From NCBI GenBank assembly GCA_025399215.1, contig MU621208.1, positions 1 through 51,711 on the forward strand: 51,711 bases of DNA, written 5' to 3'. The notes below the pieces were generated by a model that was given only the letters and a program-made list of their open reading frames with translations, did no database searches and was not told the origin of the DNA. Positions 19,518-29,321 of the stretch are shown one piece after another. Position numbers and translations under genes: made by a program. Positions within the stretch are counted from its first letter, which is position 1. Every line of letters begins with the position of its first letter. Origin of the DNA: Globomyces pollinis-pini. Its lineage: Eukaryota > Chytridiomycota > Chytridiomycetes > Rhizophydiales > Globomycetaceae.

Positions 19518-21191
19518 TTATTGTTGTTTCTTCCATGATAATAAACTAGTATCTCCCATACTTCTATTCATCATTCAATCATAATAAAAAATTACCTGGG
19601 ATTAACTGCTACCAAAAGAACTGTCACTAATAATGATCCAATTCCAACAATTAAAAATAAAATACTCAAAAATGGATTACGTGGTCCAATAATACCAGTC
19701 TCGGCAAAGATCAACGATTTGCTACCTTCAAATCTTCTGCAATCCCATGCTAATAATAAATCATTGAAAAATATTACTGTCTTGTACATCGACTTCCCAA
19801 ATACCAACATCAACGGATTCAGTGGTGTTTTGACCCCAAAATTTACGAAACGTTGGTAACCCTGCTTTACGCATCCATACCTGGAACCGTTCCCAAGAGG
19901 CCAGATCTGGTACATTTGATGCTGTATATCCTTTTCCATACAAGTCAGGCCAAGCTTGTATCATTAACCATACATTAAACTAACCTTTTCGCCAAGCTGG
20001 AAATTAAAAACAAAAAGATTACCTGGTGGTGGAATCAACATTTTTGGTATCTGATCAGCTTTTGTTGAAGTGGCCCATAATGTCTTATTATATAATCCTT
20101 TATCTAAACGAATTAAAGAACCTATATGTAACCTAAGGTTAGAAAATCAAAACAATAAACCTTCTGGCCAAGCAATTCCAGTTTGAGTAAATTCTACATC
20201 AGGAATTCTACAAGGTGTATTTCCTACAAGGTTTAACAAACAATTCAGTGGATATTCAAAGATTGAATGTGTATTCAAATAGTTTGCAAGTGACTTACCA
20301 TCACCAGAAATACATCGAAGTGGCGATATTGTATCTATGAAATTAAATTATATAAAGAAAACCTATAATATCATATAAACATCAATATAAACAAACCTGA
20401 AAACATGGAATTTGCAATCAAACCACAAGGATAATATTGAGAATCCACATGAGCATTTGAAATCACTGGATCCCGAGGAGATTCCAAACAATCAGGATTA
20501 TACTTGTCATAACTTAAATCTTGATTAAAAGTAAATCCAGCAGCAGTTTGACAATTTCCAAATTGTAAAAAATCACATTTTGTTGTTCCACTTGAACCAA
20601 TATCACGAGCATCTTCATACATTTTACCCTTTAATTGATCAGGATCTAAACTCTTGATATATAGTTTATGATTTTGATACATATTGGTGACTATGATCAA
20701 TTTCAAAAAGTATTACTTTTGATATACATATGAACGTTTTTTTGAATTTGAGTATCTACTTTGAATTGTAAAGTACATATATTGGTTTGCTTATTATATT
20801 TCCATTTCGAAATTCCAGTAATATTTGATGGTGGTATTGTAAAATCCGAACCTGCCAAATACAAACATTCAGTGTAATTCAATTCATTTTCGTTCAACTA
20901 AATTGTTATCATCCCAAACCAATACCAAGTTATTATTAACATATAATATGATTCCTAATCATTACTCTAAAGTCTTTTTACCAACTACTTTGTTAGTGAT
21001 GGATATTACTTGGAATGAGAATAATGGAGCATAAAATGGATAGTGTTATCAGAGTCTTTTTGTTGAAGACTAAAGTACATCTCTTTAGATTTTCTGGTAA
21101 CCAAGCATCTTTCTTTGATACCACCATGGATTCTTACAAGGAAAGCTTTTTTCACTAAACATCCACCAACACCATTCAATAAAAAAAACAT
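19518..21191 (-). CDS. CDC50/LEM3 family subunit of P4-ATPase lipid flippase
   Basis: CDC50 proteins are two-TM partners needed for folding, ER exit and activity of phospholipid flippases. A first TM comes near 21020-21060 (LITLSILCSIILIP), after a basic stretch. The large lumenal domain has NYTECLYLAG with a Cys-bearing sandwich, YQNHKLYIKSLDPDQL at about 20640, PCGLIANSMF at about 20420 (family signature), and WMRKAGLPTFRKFWG near 19830. The second TM is LIVGIGSLLVTVLLVAV at about 19610-19660. A 32-nt intron (about 19563-19594) joins NPR to SMGDTSLLSWKKQQ, matching the NPRxxGDxxxLSW tail of the family, so the stop is at 19518. The 5' end (start 21191, first intron 25 nt) is less sure because the N-terminus departs from the usual RQQRLxAWxP motif. 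Confidence 0.85.
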
Positions 21192-21357
21192 GAACTAAGT
21201 TACAATCGATTATGTACTAGTTAGTTACAATCGATTGTGTACTAGTTGTAATATACTAGTATTTTGCATTGATTTGTGTAATTAGTCACTAATTGTATCT
21301 GTCTGACAATAGATTCAAAATCGTATCACTTTAAATGTTGTTGAAATACCAATTGGA

Positions 21358-22380
21358 TTATATTTTATTAACTGAAGAAAGAACTTTGCCTGGAATGTCA
21401 AGCACATGTCCCATTCTCTGTACCTTTGTCACCAAGTACTCATCTCGATCTTCCAATGCATGAGTTTTTGAGTTCCAAGATTCAGGAACCATAGATACCC
21501 GTTCAACGATATCGATCCCATCGACCTGTAATTGCTGAATCTTGTTCGGATTATTGGTCAGTAATCTGACCTTTTCAATTCCAAAATCTTTCAGTATAGC
21601 AGCAGCAACATGGTAAGTTCTTGCGTCAGGAGGATGGCCCAAGGCAATATTTGCTGATAAAGTATCATGGCCCATATCAATTAGATTATATGCATATAAT
21701 TTATCTAGTAGTCCAATCCCTCTACCTTCTTGTTGCAAGTATACAATAATTCCATTTTCTACAGACATTTTCTTCATGGCAACCTGCAATTGTTCAGCAC
21801 AATCACATCTACTTGAACCCAAAGTTTCACCAGTGAAACAGCAAGAATGAATTCGAACCAACGGAGGTTCAGCAAAGGTAGGAGTTGTAGAAGTATGTGA
21901 TTGAGCACCTCTCATTCTTCTTTTATTTTCATCATCATCATTTCTGAAAGTATTTAAAGATTTTGAATAAAACGGACCGAAAACGATAGCCATATGTTCT
22001 TCTTTATCGACATTATTAGTATACAAATGTAATTGATGAGTTCCACCATAAGTAGAAGGTAGTCTACAAGCAACATGACAATCGACATTGACCAGAGAAG
22101 TATCAATTGATTCCATTCCACTATCAGAATCGTCTACATCGATTTTGGGGTAAGACTGAATAGGATTGGTAGTAGGATTCATAGTGGAGATATCAACAGG
22201 ATTATTTCTGATTAGTGTGTCAATCATTGAGTAAAATTTTTGGGTGAAATTTTTCAGTGTTTTTAAATGGTGAAACCCTTCATGTGATTGATGATTTTCC
22301 ACATCAATTCGGCCATTGGAAATGGAATTATTAATCGGAATCGTTTTTCCGATGTTAACGATTGAGATACAAATCGTCAT
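21358..22380 (-). CDS. RIB1: GTP cyclohydrolase II (riboflavin biosynthesis)
   Basis: This enzyme opens the imidazole ring of GTP, releasing formate and pyrophosphate, the first step of riboflavin synthesis. The uninterrupted 340-residue frame matches the usual length of fungal Rib1 (about 345). The catalytic zinc is bound by C181, C192 and C194 in CFTGETLGSSRCDC. The substrate loop QQEGRGIGLLDKLYAYNLID supplies the conserved arginine. TNNPNKIQQL and the following GI(D/E)IVERV complete the RibA signature. The first 170 residues are the divergent fungal extension, here rich in Ser/Asn/Asp. No DHBP synthase domain is fused. The gene is intronless, unlike nearly all its neighbours. It is divergent to the peroxiredoxin gene with a 177-bp shared promoter. 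Confidence 0.95.
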   Translation of the reverse strand: MTICISIVNIGKTIPINNSISNGRIDVENHQSHEGFHHLKTLKNFTQKFYSMIDTLIRNNPVDISTMNPTTNPIQSYPKIDVDDSDSGMESIDTSLVNVDCHVACRLPSTYGGTHQLHLYTNNVDKEEHMAIVFGPFYSKSLNTFRNDDDENKRRMRGAQSHTSTTPTFAEPPLVRIHSCCFTGETLGSSRCDCAEQLQVAMKKMSVENGIIVYLQQEGRGIGLLDKLYAYNLIDMGHDTLSANIALGHPPDARTYHVAAAILKDFGIEKVRLLTNNPNKIQQLQVDGIDIVERVSMVPESWNSKTHALEDRDEYLVTKVQRMGHVLDIPGKVLSSVNKI

Positions 22381-22557
22381 ATCTCATACTGTAGAATAAG
22401 TCATGCTGAATTTAAATCGTGTAGTGTTGTTTATAGTAAACTAATCACTAATAGACTCTTTTCTCGTGTATTGTTAAAGTCATCACTAAAAGACTCTTTT
22501 CTATTGGGATCTTGAATCAATTTCATAATCTCAATTGAACTGGAAAAAACTTTTTCA

Positions 22558-23473
22558 ATGCATCATCATCTACGGTTAGGTATCCCATTATAAATTCATA
22601 AAAAGGTTCCATTGCTCCAAATTTCAAATCTGCTACTACAAAAGGTGATATTGATTTCCATGATTGGAAAGCAAACTCTTGGGCTATCCTATTCTCTCAT
22701 CCTGGTATAAACAAAAAAAAAATATACTAAATCATATAAAGGTAAATCCATTCAAAATATTCATGTCTAGAGGATTTTACTCCTGTATGTACTACGGAAT
22801 TAGGAGCTGTTGCTAGATTATCATCTGAATTTCAAAAAAGAAATGTAAAAACAATTGGTTTATCTTGTAATCATCTGCAATCTCATGATCAATGGATTCA
22901 AGATATCAATGAAACTCAAAGTATATGATTTATTTAGTTGATCATAGATTGTCAATTGGACTTTCCAATGTATTGATTTCATGAATTGATTTTTTTTTTA
23001 ATGTAGAATTGCTGATCCTGATCGAACGGTTGCTACTTTATATGATATGTTGGATTTTCAAGATGCTACTAATGTTGATAAAATTGGTATGTTATTTTTG
23101 AATCTCTTGAAAATCCTCATTAAACTATCATGAATACACTATGAAATGATTGATACAATATTCTAGGGATGCCATTTACTGTCCGATCTGTTTTCATGAT
23201 TGATCCTAAAAATATCATTCGAACAACAATCACCTATCCAGCATCAACAGGACGTAATTTCGATGAAATCTTGCGTGTTATTGATTCATTACAACTTTGT
23301 GATTCGAAAAAAGTTGCAACTCCTGTTAATTGGAAACCTGGTCAAGATGTTATCATACATAATTCAGTATCAAATGAAGAAGCTGAAAAGGTTTTCTTGT
23401 CAATTATTTATTATAGATCTTTCCTGGATTTAAAACTGTTAAACCTTATTTACGTACCACTTCATTGGAATAA
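22558..23473 (+). CDS. 1-Cys peroxiredoxin (PRDX6 type)
   Basis: It reduces peroxides through a single peroxidatic cysteine. Removing a 26-nt intron after MHHHLRLG exposes GSIAPNF and [17 protein letters not shown] 66-nt intron (22706-22771) then joins to [11 protein letters not shown], the active-site motif with the peroxidatic Cys. Further exons give [35 protein letters not shown] and [40 protein letters not shown] follows. After a 26-nt intron (about 23395-23420) the end is [12 protein letters not shown]...LE. The TPVNWKxG and KPYLR tail are diagnostic of the Prx6 subfamily, and no resolving cysteine is present. The complete protein is about 220 residues, the expected size. Confidence 0.95.
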
Positions 23474-24063
23474 CTACCTTCATTTCTAATACGTGAATAA
23501 AAGTTTTTGTATTTGCCAATACACCATCGTTTTCATTCTCTTAAATCGGTATTTTGATTATTTTCATTCAACCGCAATCTATTTACATAGATCTTGAGGT
23601 TATGATAACTTGAATCGACGATACAAATAGGAGCATGTTGCAAATGGCATCATTGACCACCAGAATGTCATCATTGCACAGTTCATTTTTCCGGATTACT
23701 GATTACAATCTTTCAAATTATTTTGGTTGATATTTTTTAGAATGAATCATCCCTGTTCTTCCGCAAATAGATCCATTCTGTGTAATAGTTTGGAATAGTT
23801 TCATTTTGGATGAATTTTCGGTATTGAACCGGCGTACTGGAGTTACAAAATCCTAAACCTCAATGAAGCCCAAAGGACTCTACAGTGTTTATACTAATAA
23901 GAATAGTGGTGCAGTGTCGGGGATATCTGGAGCATCAACATACATTGTCATATTCTCTGGCCTAATATACAAATACTTGAACATTTCACAAGTATTAATG
24001 ACAAACAACTTGATGATTTGAATTTATTGTTACTTTATTAAAAAAGGAAAGCAGGAAAAAAAG
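23474..24063. other. Convergent intergenic region, 590 bp
   Basis: It lies between the 3' ends of the peroxiredoxin gene (+) and the GATA gene (-). No open frame with recognisable content and no repeat of note was seen. It may hold extended 3' UTRs. Confidence 0.5.
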
Positions 24064-24912
24064 TTAAATAGAATTGGATCTGGCAGCATTCAATAAACAC
24101 TGCAATTGATTCCAATCCATTGTGATCGTAGCATCAGGGGGAGGGGCAGGAGCTTGCTTCTTGACTTTGTTCAAGATTTCAGTCACCATAAATTGCTGAT
24201 ACATAGCAAACAAATTTTTTTCACCCATGGATTCGATAATCTTGCCAGCCAGTTGATTAGCATGGGCTTTCATACCCGATTTGATTTGGTCCATTCGCTT
24301 AGGGGCACGAGGGTGACGATCTTTGTAGGCAATAGGACGATGTGTTTTATATTGCTTATAATATAAACCACATGCGTTACAAAGATTGTGCTTTCGATCT
24401 TCAGTGCGACGCCATAAGGGTGTTTTGTTTGTCTTACAGTTAAAACAAGTCAAGTTTCTTGACAGTTCACGAAGTTTCTTTTTTTCAGAAGGAGTCAAGT
24501 AGACACCTTCTTCAGAGTGTTTTGTATCAAAGTCCGTTTGAGAGGGAGTGGAGTCACAAGTAGCAGGAGGAGTACCAGGAGCACTTGCATTGGAAGAGGT
24601 GACAGGAGAGAGAGGAGTGGTAACAGGGATGGTAAAACTTGAAGATAAATCAACGTGCGATTGGAAAGAATTCTTATGAATACCCAAAGAGTTTTCATTA
24701 GGAAAAGCAAATAAATCATTCATAGAAATATCTAAAGAAGGAGTGTGTATCATAGAAGAGTACATGTCGAGAGAGTTTTGCAAGGACATTGTATTAATAT
24801 CCGAGTTAGTAGGGTAAGGGAATAGGGAGTGGTTAAAATGGTGATTATTGGACAAGAAAGTAGTAGTAGTAGGAGTAGTAGTAGTAGTTTGAGAATTCAT
24901 TTGAGTATTCAT
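24064..24912 (-). CDS. Single-finger GATA transcription factor
   Basis: The protein is 282 residues from the ATG at 24912 (the frame stays open upstream without an ATG). A Thr/Ser/Asn-rich N-terminal half is followed by a GATA zinc finger at residues 156-181 (C-x2-C-x18-C-x2-C, with TPLWRR and CNACGLYYKQY) and a basic flank (HRPIAYKDRHPRAPKR) that contacts DNA. The loop has 18 residues, the fungal IVb spacing, rather than the 17 of animal-type fingers. The C-terminal 80 residues are helical and could mediate dimerisation. Fungal GATA factors regulate nitrogen use, light response or iron uptake; which applies here cannot be told from sequence. It is intronless and divergent to the TEX30-like gene. 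Confidence 0.9.
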   Translation of the reverse strand: MNTQMNSQTTTTTPTTTTFLSNNHHFNHSLFPYPTNSDINTMSLQNSLDMYSSMIHTPSLDISMNDLFAFPNENSLGIHKNSFQSHVDLSSSFTIPVTTPLSPVTSSNASAPGTPPATCDSTPSQTDFDTKHSEEGVYLTPSEKKKLRELSRNLTCFNCKTNKTPLWRRTEDRKHNLCNACGLYYKQYKTHRPIAYKDRHPRAPKRMDQIKSGMKAHANQLAGKIIESMGEKNLFAMYQQFMVTEILNKVKKQAPAPPPDATITMDWNQLQCLLNAARSNSI

Positions 24913-25237
24913 AAGATCAATCGCAATCGCAGCCAACGTGTTTACCAGAGTATGAAAAGAAGTAATAATTCATAAACTAGAGAAAGAGAGAGTTAATTAA
25001 AGGTTACTAAGCAGGAAGAGTTAGTAGAAGTGGGGGAAGAAAAATAGAAGAAAAAACATCAAAATAAAGCAGAAAGCCACTTGCGGTCATTAGAAGCCTT
25101 AGTACAACCTTGCTATTGATAACGATTTTAATTTAGTATTTCTACTGTACAGTAATATACTAAAGTACCCATTCATGTCCTAATAATAGTTGTATCTCCC
25201 TCTAGCTTTCTTTCCTTGAAACGCGTCTTTTTTGACA
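24913..25237. promoter_or_regulatory. Shared divergent promoter region
   Basis: This 325-bp segment separates the start codons of the GATA factor (-) and the TEX30-like hydrolase (+), so it must carry both promoters. It is purine-rich on the plus strand in 24960-25075 (GAGAAAGAGAGAG and AGAAAAATAGAAGAAAAAA runs). A GATAACGATT sequence at about 25117-25126 is a possible GATA-factor site, which would allow autoregulation, but one such site is expected by chance in AT-rich DNA. Confidence 0.35.
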
Positions 25238-26089
25238 ATGAAAAGAAAGGCAGAACCACAATCGAAACAAACCCACATTAAAAAATCAAAAGAAGACTTT
25301 AATCATCATAATATCAAACATTCTATTAATCAAAATGAAACTGTTTGTAAGCCAAACTTGAATGAGGATTCCATACAAGAAAATGAACAGAATGACAATT
25401 GTATACAAGAACATGAACAAAAAGTGGATACTATACAAGAGAGTGAACAGAAAGAGGATTCTATAGAGAATAAACAAATCCACCATCTCATTATATTACC
25501 AGGTGCAATGGGAAAAATAACAAAGGACTTTCACTCGCTACTAACAAAATTGGAATCTACCTACAATATTATAAAAAGAGAGAAACTAACTTGGAATACT
25601 AGGTCCACTAAAAGTACCAGTAATTTTGATTTGGTCAAAGATATGATTAAAGAAACCAATGGTCAACCATATACTATCATTGCAAATTCATTTGGGAATC
25701 GAATTGTTTTAGAAATGTTGGGTCATCATTTGATAGACCCTTTACCTCAATCCATCATCATGTGCGGTTATCCATTATATGGACCAAAAAACACAAATGA
25801 TAGAATTGAACATTTTGATTCAATTCAAAATTCAAAGATTCCATTCTGTTTCATTTCTGGTAATCAAGATGAATTCTTGACAAGATCATTTATGAAAACA
25901 AAAGGATTTGATGCTTTAAAATCTATTGTAAATTGTTTAAATTTAGAAACTGTCACGTATCATTGTGTTGATAAAGGTGCTCATTCTATTCCAACCATTA
26001 AAGGATCAAAAAATGTACAAATGCATGTCATCAATGAATTGGTAGATTTAATCAAATCACAAACTAAATTACAAACAAAACCAATATGA
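25238..26089 (+). CDS. TEX30/KANL3-like alpha/beta hydrolase
   Basis: From the ATG at 25238 the protein has a basic, Lys/Asn-rich N-terminal region of about 80 residues including a decapeptide repeat. A compact alpha/beta hydrolase follows. HHLIILPGAMG is the first strand and oxyanion loop. TIIANSFGNRIVLEML is the nucleophile elbow (A-N-S-F-G instead of the canonical G-x-S-x-G). CFISGNQDEF carries the acid Asp. VDKGAHSIP carries the catalytic His. The arrangement of a short hydrolase with an S-x-G-x-R elbow and GxxDxF acid loop fits the TEX30/KANL3 (UPF) family, whose substrates are unknown. The N-terminal KRK and KK clusters could be a nuclear signal. It is a single exon. Confidence 0.75.
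   Translation: MKRKAEPQSKQTHIKKSKEDFNHHNIKHSINQNETVCKPNLNEDSIQENEQNDNCIQEHEQKVDTIQESEQKEDSIENKQIHHLIILPGAMGKITKDFHSLLTKLESTYNIIKREKLTWNTRSTKSTSNFDLVKDMIKETNGQPYTIIANSFGNRIVLEMLGHHLIDPLPQSIIMCGYPLYGPKNTNDRIEHFDSIQNSKIPFCFISGNQDEFLTRSFMKTKGFDALKSIVNCLNLETVTYHCVDKGAHSIPTIKGSKNVQMHVINELVDLIKSQTKLQTKPI
25370..25477 (+). repeat. 30-bp in-frame repeat, three and a half copies
   Basis: Three units starting at 25370, 25400 and 25430 encode (S/C/T)IQE-x-EQ-x-x-x decapeptides, and a degenerate fourth (SIENKQ) follows. They lie in the acidic/polar linker of the hydrolase before its folded domain. The pattern suggests recent slippage-driven expansion of a disordered linker. Confidence 0.85.
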
Positions 26090-26304
26090 TATCATCAATT
26101 TGAAGGTTGTTTAACAATAAACGAATCATATACTTTAAAACTTTAACGTCTTTGTAGTAAATAGTGCTTAATTATGGAAATCCAAGCTAAATTTAATAAC
26201 ATTATCAAGCTTTATTCAAAAAGTAACTAGTACTCTATTCTATTCAAACAATCGACATCCCAATGGTTGGTAAAATCGATTTTGCTAAATTTAAGTAAAC
26301 CAAC

Positions 26305-28668
26305 CTACTTACTGATATCAGGTTCAATAAAAGTATCGTGATTGATATTAAAATCACTTTGTTGTAATGATTCCAATACACTGATGATTTGAATCGCAGT
26401 TGGTCGTTTGTATGGTTCGGATTCTAAACAACTGAGAATTAAACTAATCAATTGATTGTTTTCCAAATATATCTGTAGAAAAGATCTTCTGGATTCAAGA
26501 GTACTTCGTTTGGTTAATATTTTAGGTGTTCGATGGAATGTTGCGATGTTCACCAAACAACATCCGAATGCATATATATCATATTTATATGTTTTCTAGA
26601 AAGTTAGTTTGATTGAAATTACTATAATTTTTGTTGGATCATTTGGGACTGGATCAAAGTCGGAAGGTAAATATGATACACTCCCAAGTGCAAGGTTGGG
26701 GACGAATACATTGGATTGAACAACTTCACTATTGACAGGAGCCCCTGTTAACCCAACCACAGGTTTTTCAGTACTTTTTGGTAACCCTTCAGGTGGAATG
26801 TAGGCCAGAGTTTGAAATACACAATCTGAAGACCCATTCAAACGAGTGGAACCAAAATCAGATATCTTTGCTATAATTTTACCATCGGATTCTTGATTTA
26901 GCAATATGTTGTCAGGCTTAATATCTAAATGATTATATCCCAAACTGTGTAGATATTCAATCCCTCGGGCAGCCATAAGTGTCAATGAATGTGTCTGAGA
27001 TAATACTGACTTGTACTGTGTCATTGTAAATTCACTTGGTTGGTCATGGTGGAAATTTGGTGTTGTTAAATATTTGGAAAATGATCCAAGATTCATAAAT
27101 TCAATTAATAGTGCTGTTTGGGGAGTATAGTCTTGATTGGGTATTCTTATTGATGTGTTACCCATAAAGTGTAAAACATTCACTACCCAAGGCGATTTCA
27201 GTTTCTGCATCATTTGTGCTTCTTCATAAATAAGTCGTTCATGCTTTTCCAATCGCGGAATCTTTGCGACCGCTTCAACCCCAGAATAATTTGCCTGATA
27301 GACGGCTCCACAGCCACCAGAACCGGCTAACTTTTTCTTGATGATCAATCGAGAATCGTAAAGCAATGATGGCTTTTCCATCCCATTTTCCATATTTTCT
27401 TCTACCACAGTTGATTCTTTGGAAGCTACACTGTTATCTTCACTGTACATTTTCTGTTTGACAATTTTTTTAGGTGACACTTTTCTAGCGGTACGTTTAT
27501 ACATAAACACAAGCAAGGTGATGAAAAACGTAATGGCAATGAATATGGAGATCACAACGATGAGTCCCGTCATTTCTGAGTTTCCATTTCCAATGGCTTG
27601 ATTGTTTGTCGGCCTTGATGAAGTCTGATATGACATGGATTGATAATTTGTTGAAGATGGGTAGACACTCGAAAAAGAATCATCATTTCGAAACCTAGCA
27701 TTCAGTCACACTGAGATATATACCTGAAGTTTCTCGGATTGTATTTTGGTAACTGAAGGATTTCATTTGGTACAATTTCATTCAGGAAAGAGTTTGAATT
27801 CAAAAACCTAACATTAGCATAACTAACTTATACATCATCTCAACATTCTTCAAGTTCCCTAATTCTTTAGGAATTGTTCCTGTTAATTTGTTTTCTGCTA
27901 ATGTCCTAATGATGAATAGATGAAAGTTACAAGGATTTCAAGGTCGATATGTCCCCATATTGTGGTGGAATAGTCCCAGTAATATTATTAGAGCTCAAAA
28001 ATCTATCATTAGCGTAAGAAAACATTACAAAGACTGTAATTTAGCGAATTGCGAGAATTCGACGGGTAAACCTCCAGAAAATTCATTTCTTGACAAGTCA
28101 CTATGTGGTCATTAAAAGAGAAAGTTTACAGTTCTTCAAGGTTTGTCAATTTTCCAATAACATCAATTGGTCCAAACAACTTGTTCATTCCCATGTAACT
28201 AAAATTAGTGCACTGATGTAAATACAATGTATGTAGCTTTTTCAAGTTTATCATCGAGTCCGGTAATTTGCTAACTAACTTATTGTTATTCAGTTTCCTG
28301 TTAAAAATGAGTACTGAACACGGTTACAATATTTGTAAATTCGTTAGTTGTCCAATTTCGTTGGGAATTTTGCCATTGATTCGATTGACTTGTAAACTCC
28401 TTCATCTTTTAGTACTGCAAGACTTACAACACCATCAATTCTGAAAACTGCCCGATATTGGGACTCAGTACCCCATCGAAATCAAGGCCACTTAGATTAC
28501 TAGAGTTTAATACTAGATACTGACTTACATTGCATTCAATCGTCCACCATTACAAACGAATTGTACTTGATTACAACAATCAGACAATTTGTAAGTTGCA
28601 GGAGTTGAACCAATTAAATCAGGATAAACTGAATTAAAAAATACAACACAGTCTTGATTCTTATCCAT
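26305..28668 (-). CDS. LRR receptor-like protein kinase (8 LRRs, TM, kinase)
   Basis: This is a cell-surface receptor kinase. The N-terminal cap with a Cys pair (YKLSDCCNQVQFVC) is at about 28550-28600. Eight leucine-rich repeats of 24 residues with the plant-type consensus (LxxNxLxGxIPxxIGxLxxLxxL) follow at 27790-28530. A Ser-rich neck and one TM (GLIVVISIFIAITFFITLLVF, about 27510-27570) lead to the kinase: GSGGCGAVY glycine loop, AVAKI lysine, HLDIKPDN catalytic loop (Leu replacing Arg of HRD), DFG, and YDIYAFG after a 27-nt intron. It ends with EPYKRPT. About 50 extra residues lie between the PPE motif and YDIYAFG. Each inner LRR is one 72-nt exon bounded by phase-2 introns of 25-30 nt. 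The start is uncertain: the ATG at 28668 lacks a signal peptide, and an upstream exon near 28740-28790 may encode one. Confidence 0.85.
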
Positions 28669-29321
28669 TAATTTAGAAAAGAATTATGTAAAGGATATTT
28701 GAAACTTAGGTGTAGAATCACAGAACACAGCAGAAGCCAGAACGCCGAGCGCGTGCTACTAAAACATCAACTGACGACAACTATTTTCATTGTCCAAATA
28801 TGTACATTGATTGATACCATGGATAACTATACATCGTGTTCTGCCTTTACATGCCTTCCAGTTTCTGAAACACATTCCTTACGTTTTCTCCTAACGCCCA
28901 ATATTCATTAGGAAAACGTCATGGGACACTTGGAAAATATTAAAAAGTTTCACAAAAACACTATCCTTGTATATTAGGCTAGAAATAAACGCTTCTTTGT
29001 AATTTAGACGTGCTAGAATCGATGGAATTTTATAAAGTATCAGATGGATAGGGTTATAAGATATAAATACTGATGTCTAATGAATGTACAAGTAGTACCA
29101 GTTACACTGGACAAATTTAGCACTGTGTTCAAAACAAGTCATACATCGATTTGAAAGTAATATAAGCTGAAATCTTTTTGACTCCATGCAAACTGGATGT
29201 ATGTAATTATCCCATCTGTATGTTGACAACTCGCACAGCGCTTTTCATAATTCAAAAAGGACACTCAACACATGATTAAGAACGCAAACAGACAAGTTTA
29301 TTGAAGGATGTGCTAGTTTAA
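28669..29321. other. Intergenic region, 650 bp
   Basis: It may include the missing signal-peptide exon of the receptor kinase. On the minus strand a hydrophobic Ala/Leu/Val stretch resembling a secretory signal can be read around 28740-28780, but without a clean ATG and splice pair. The rest, up to the stop of the secreted Thr-rich protein, holds nothing recognisable. Confidence 0.4.
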
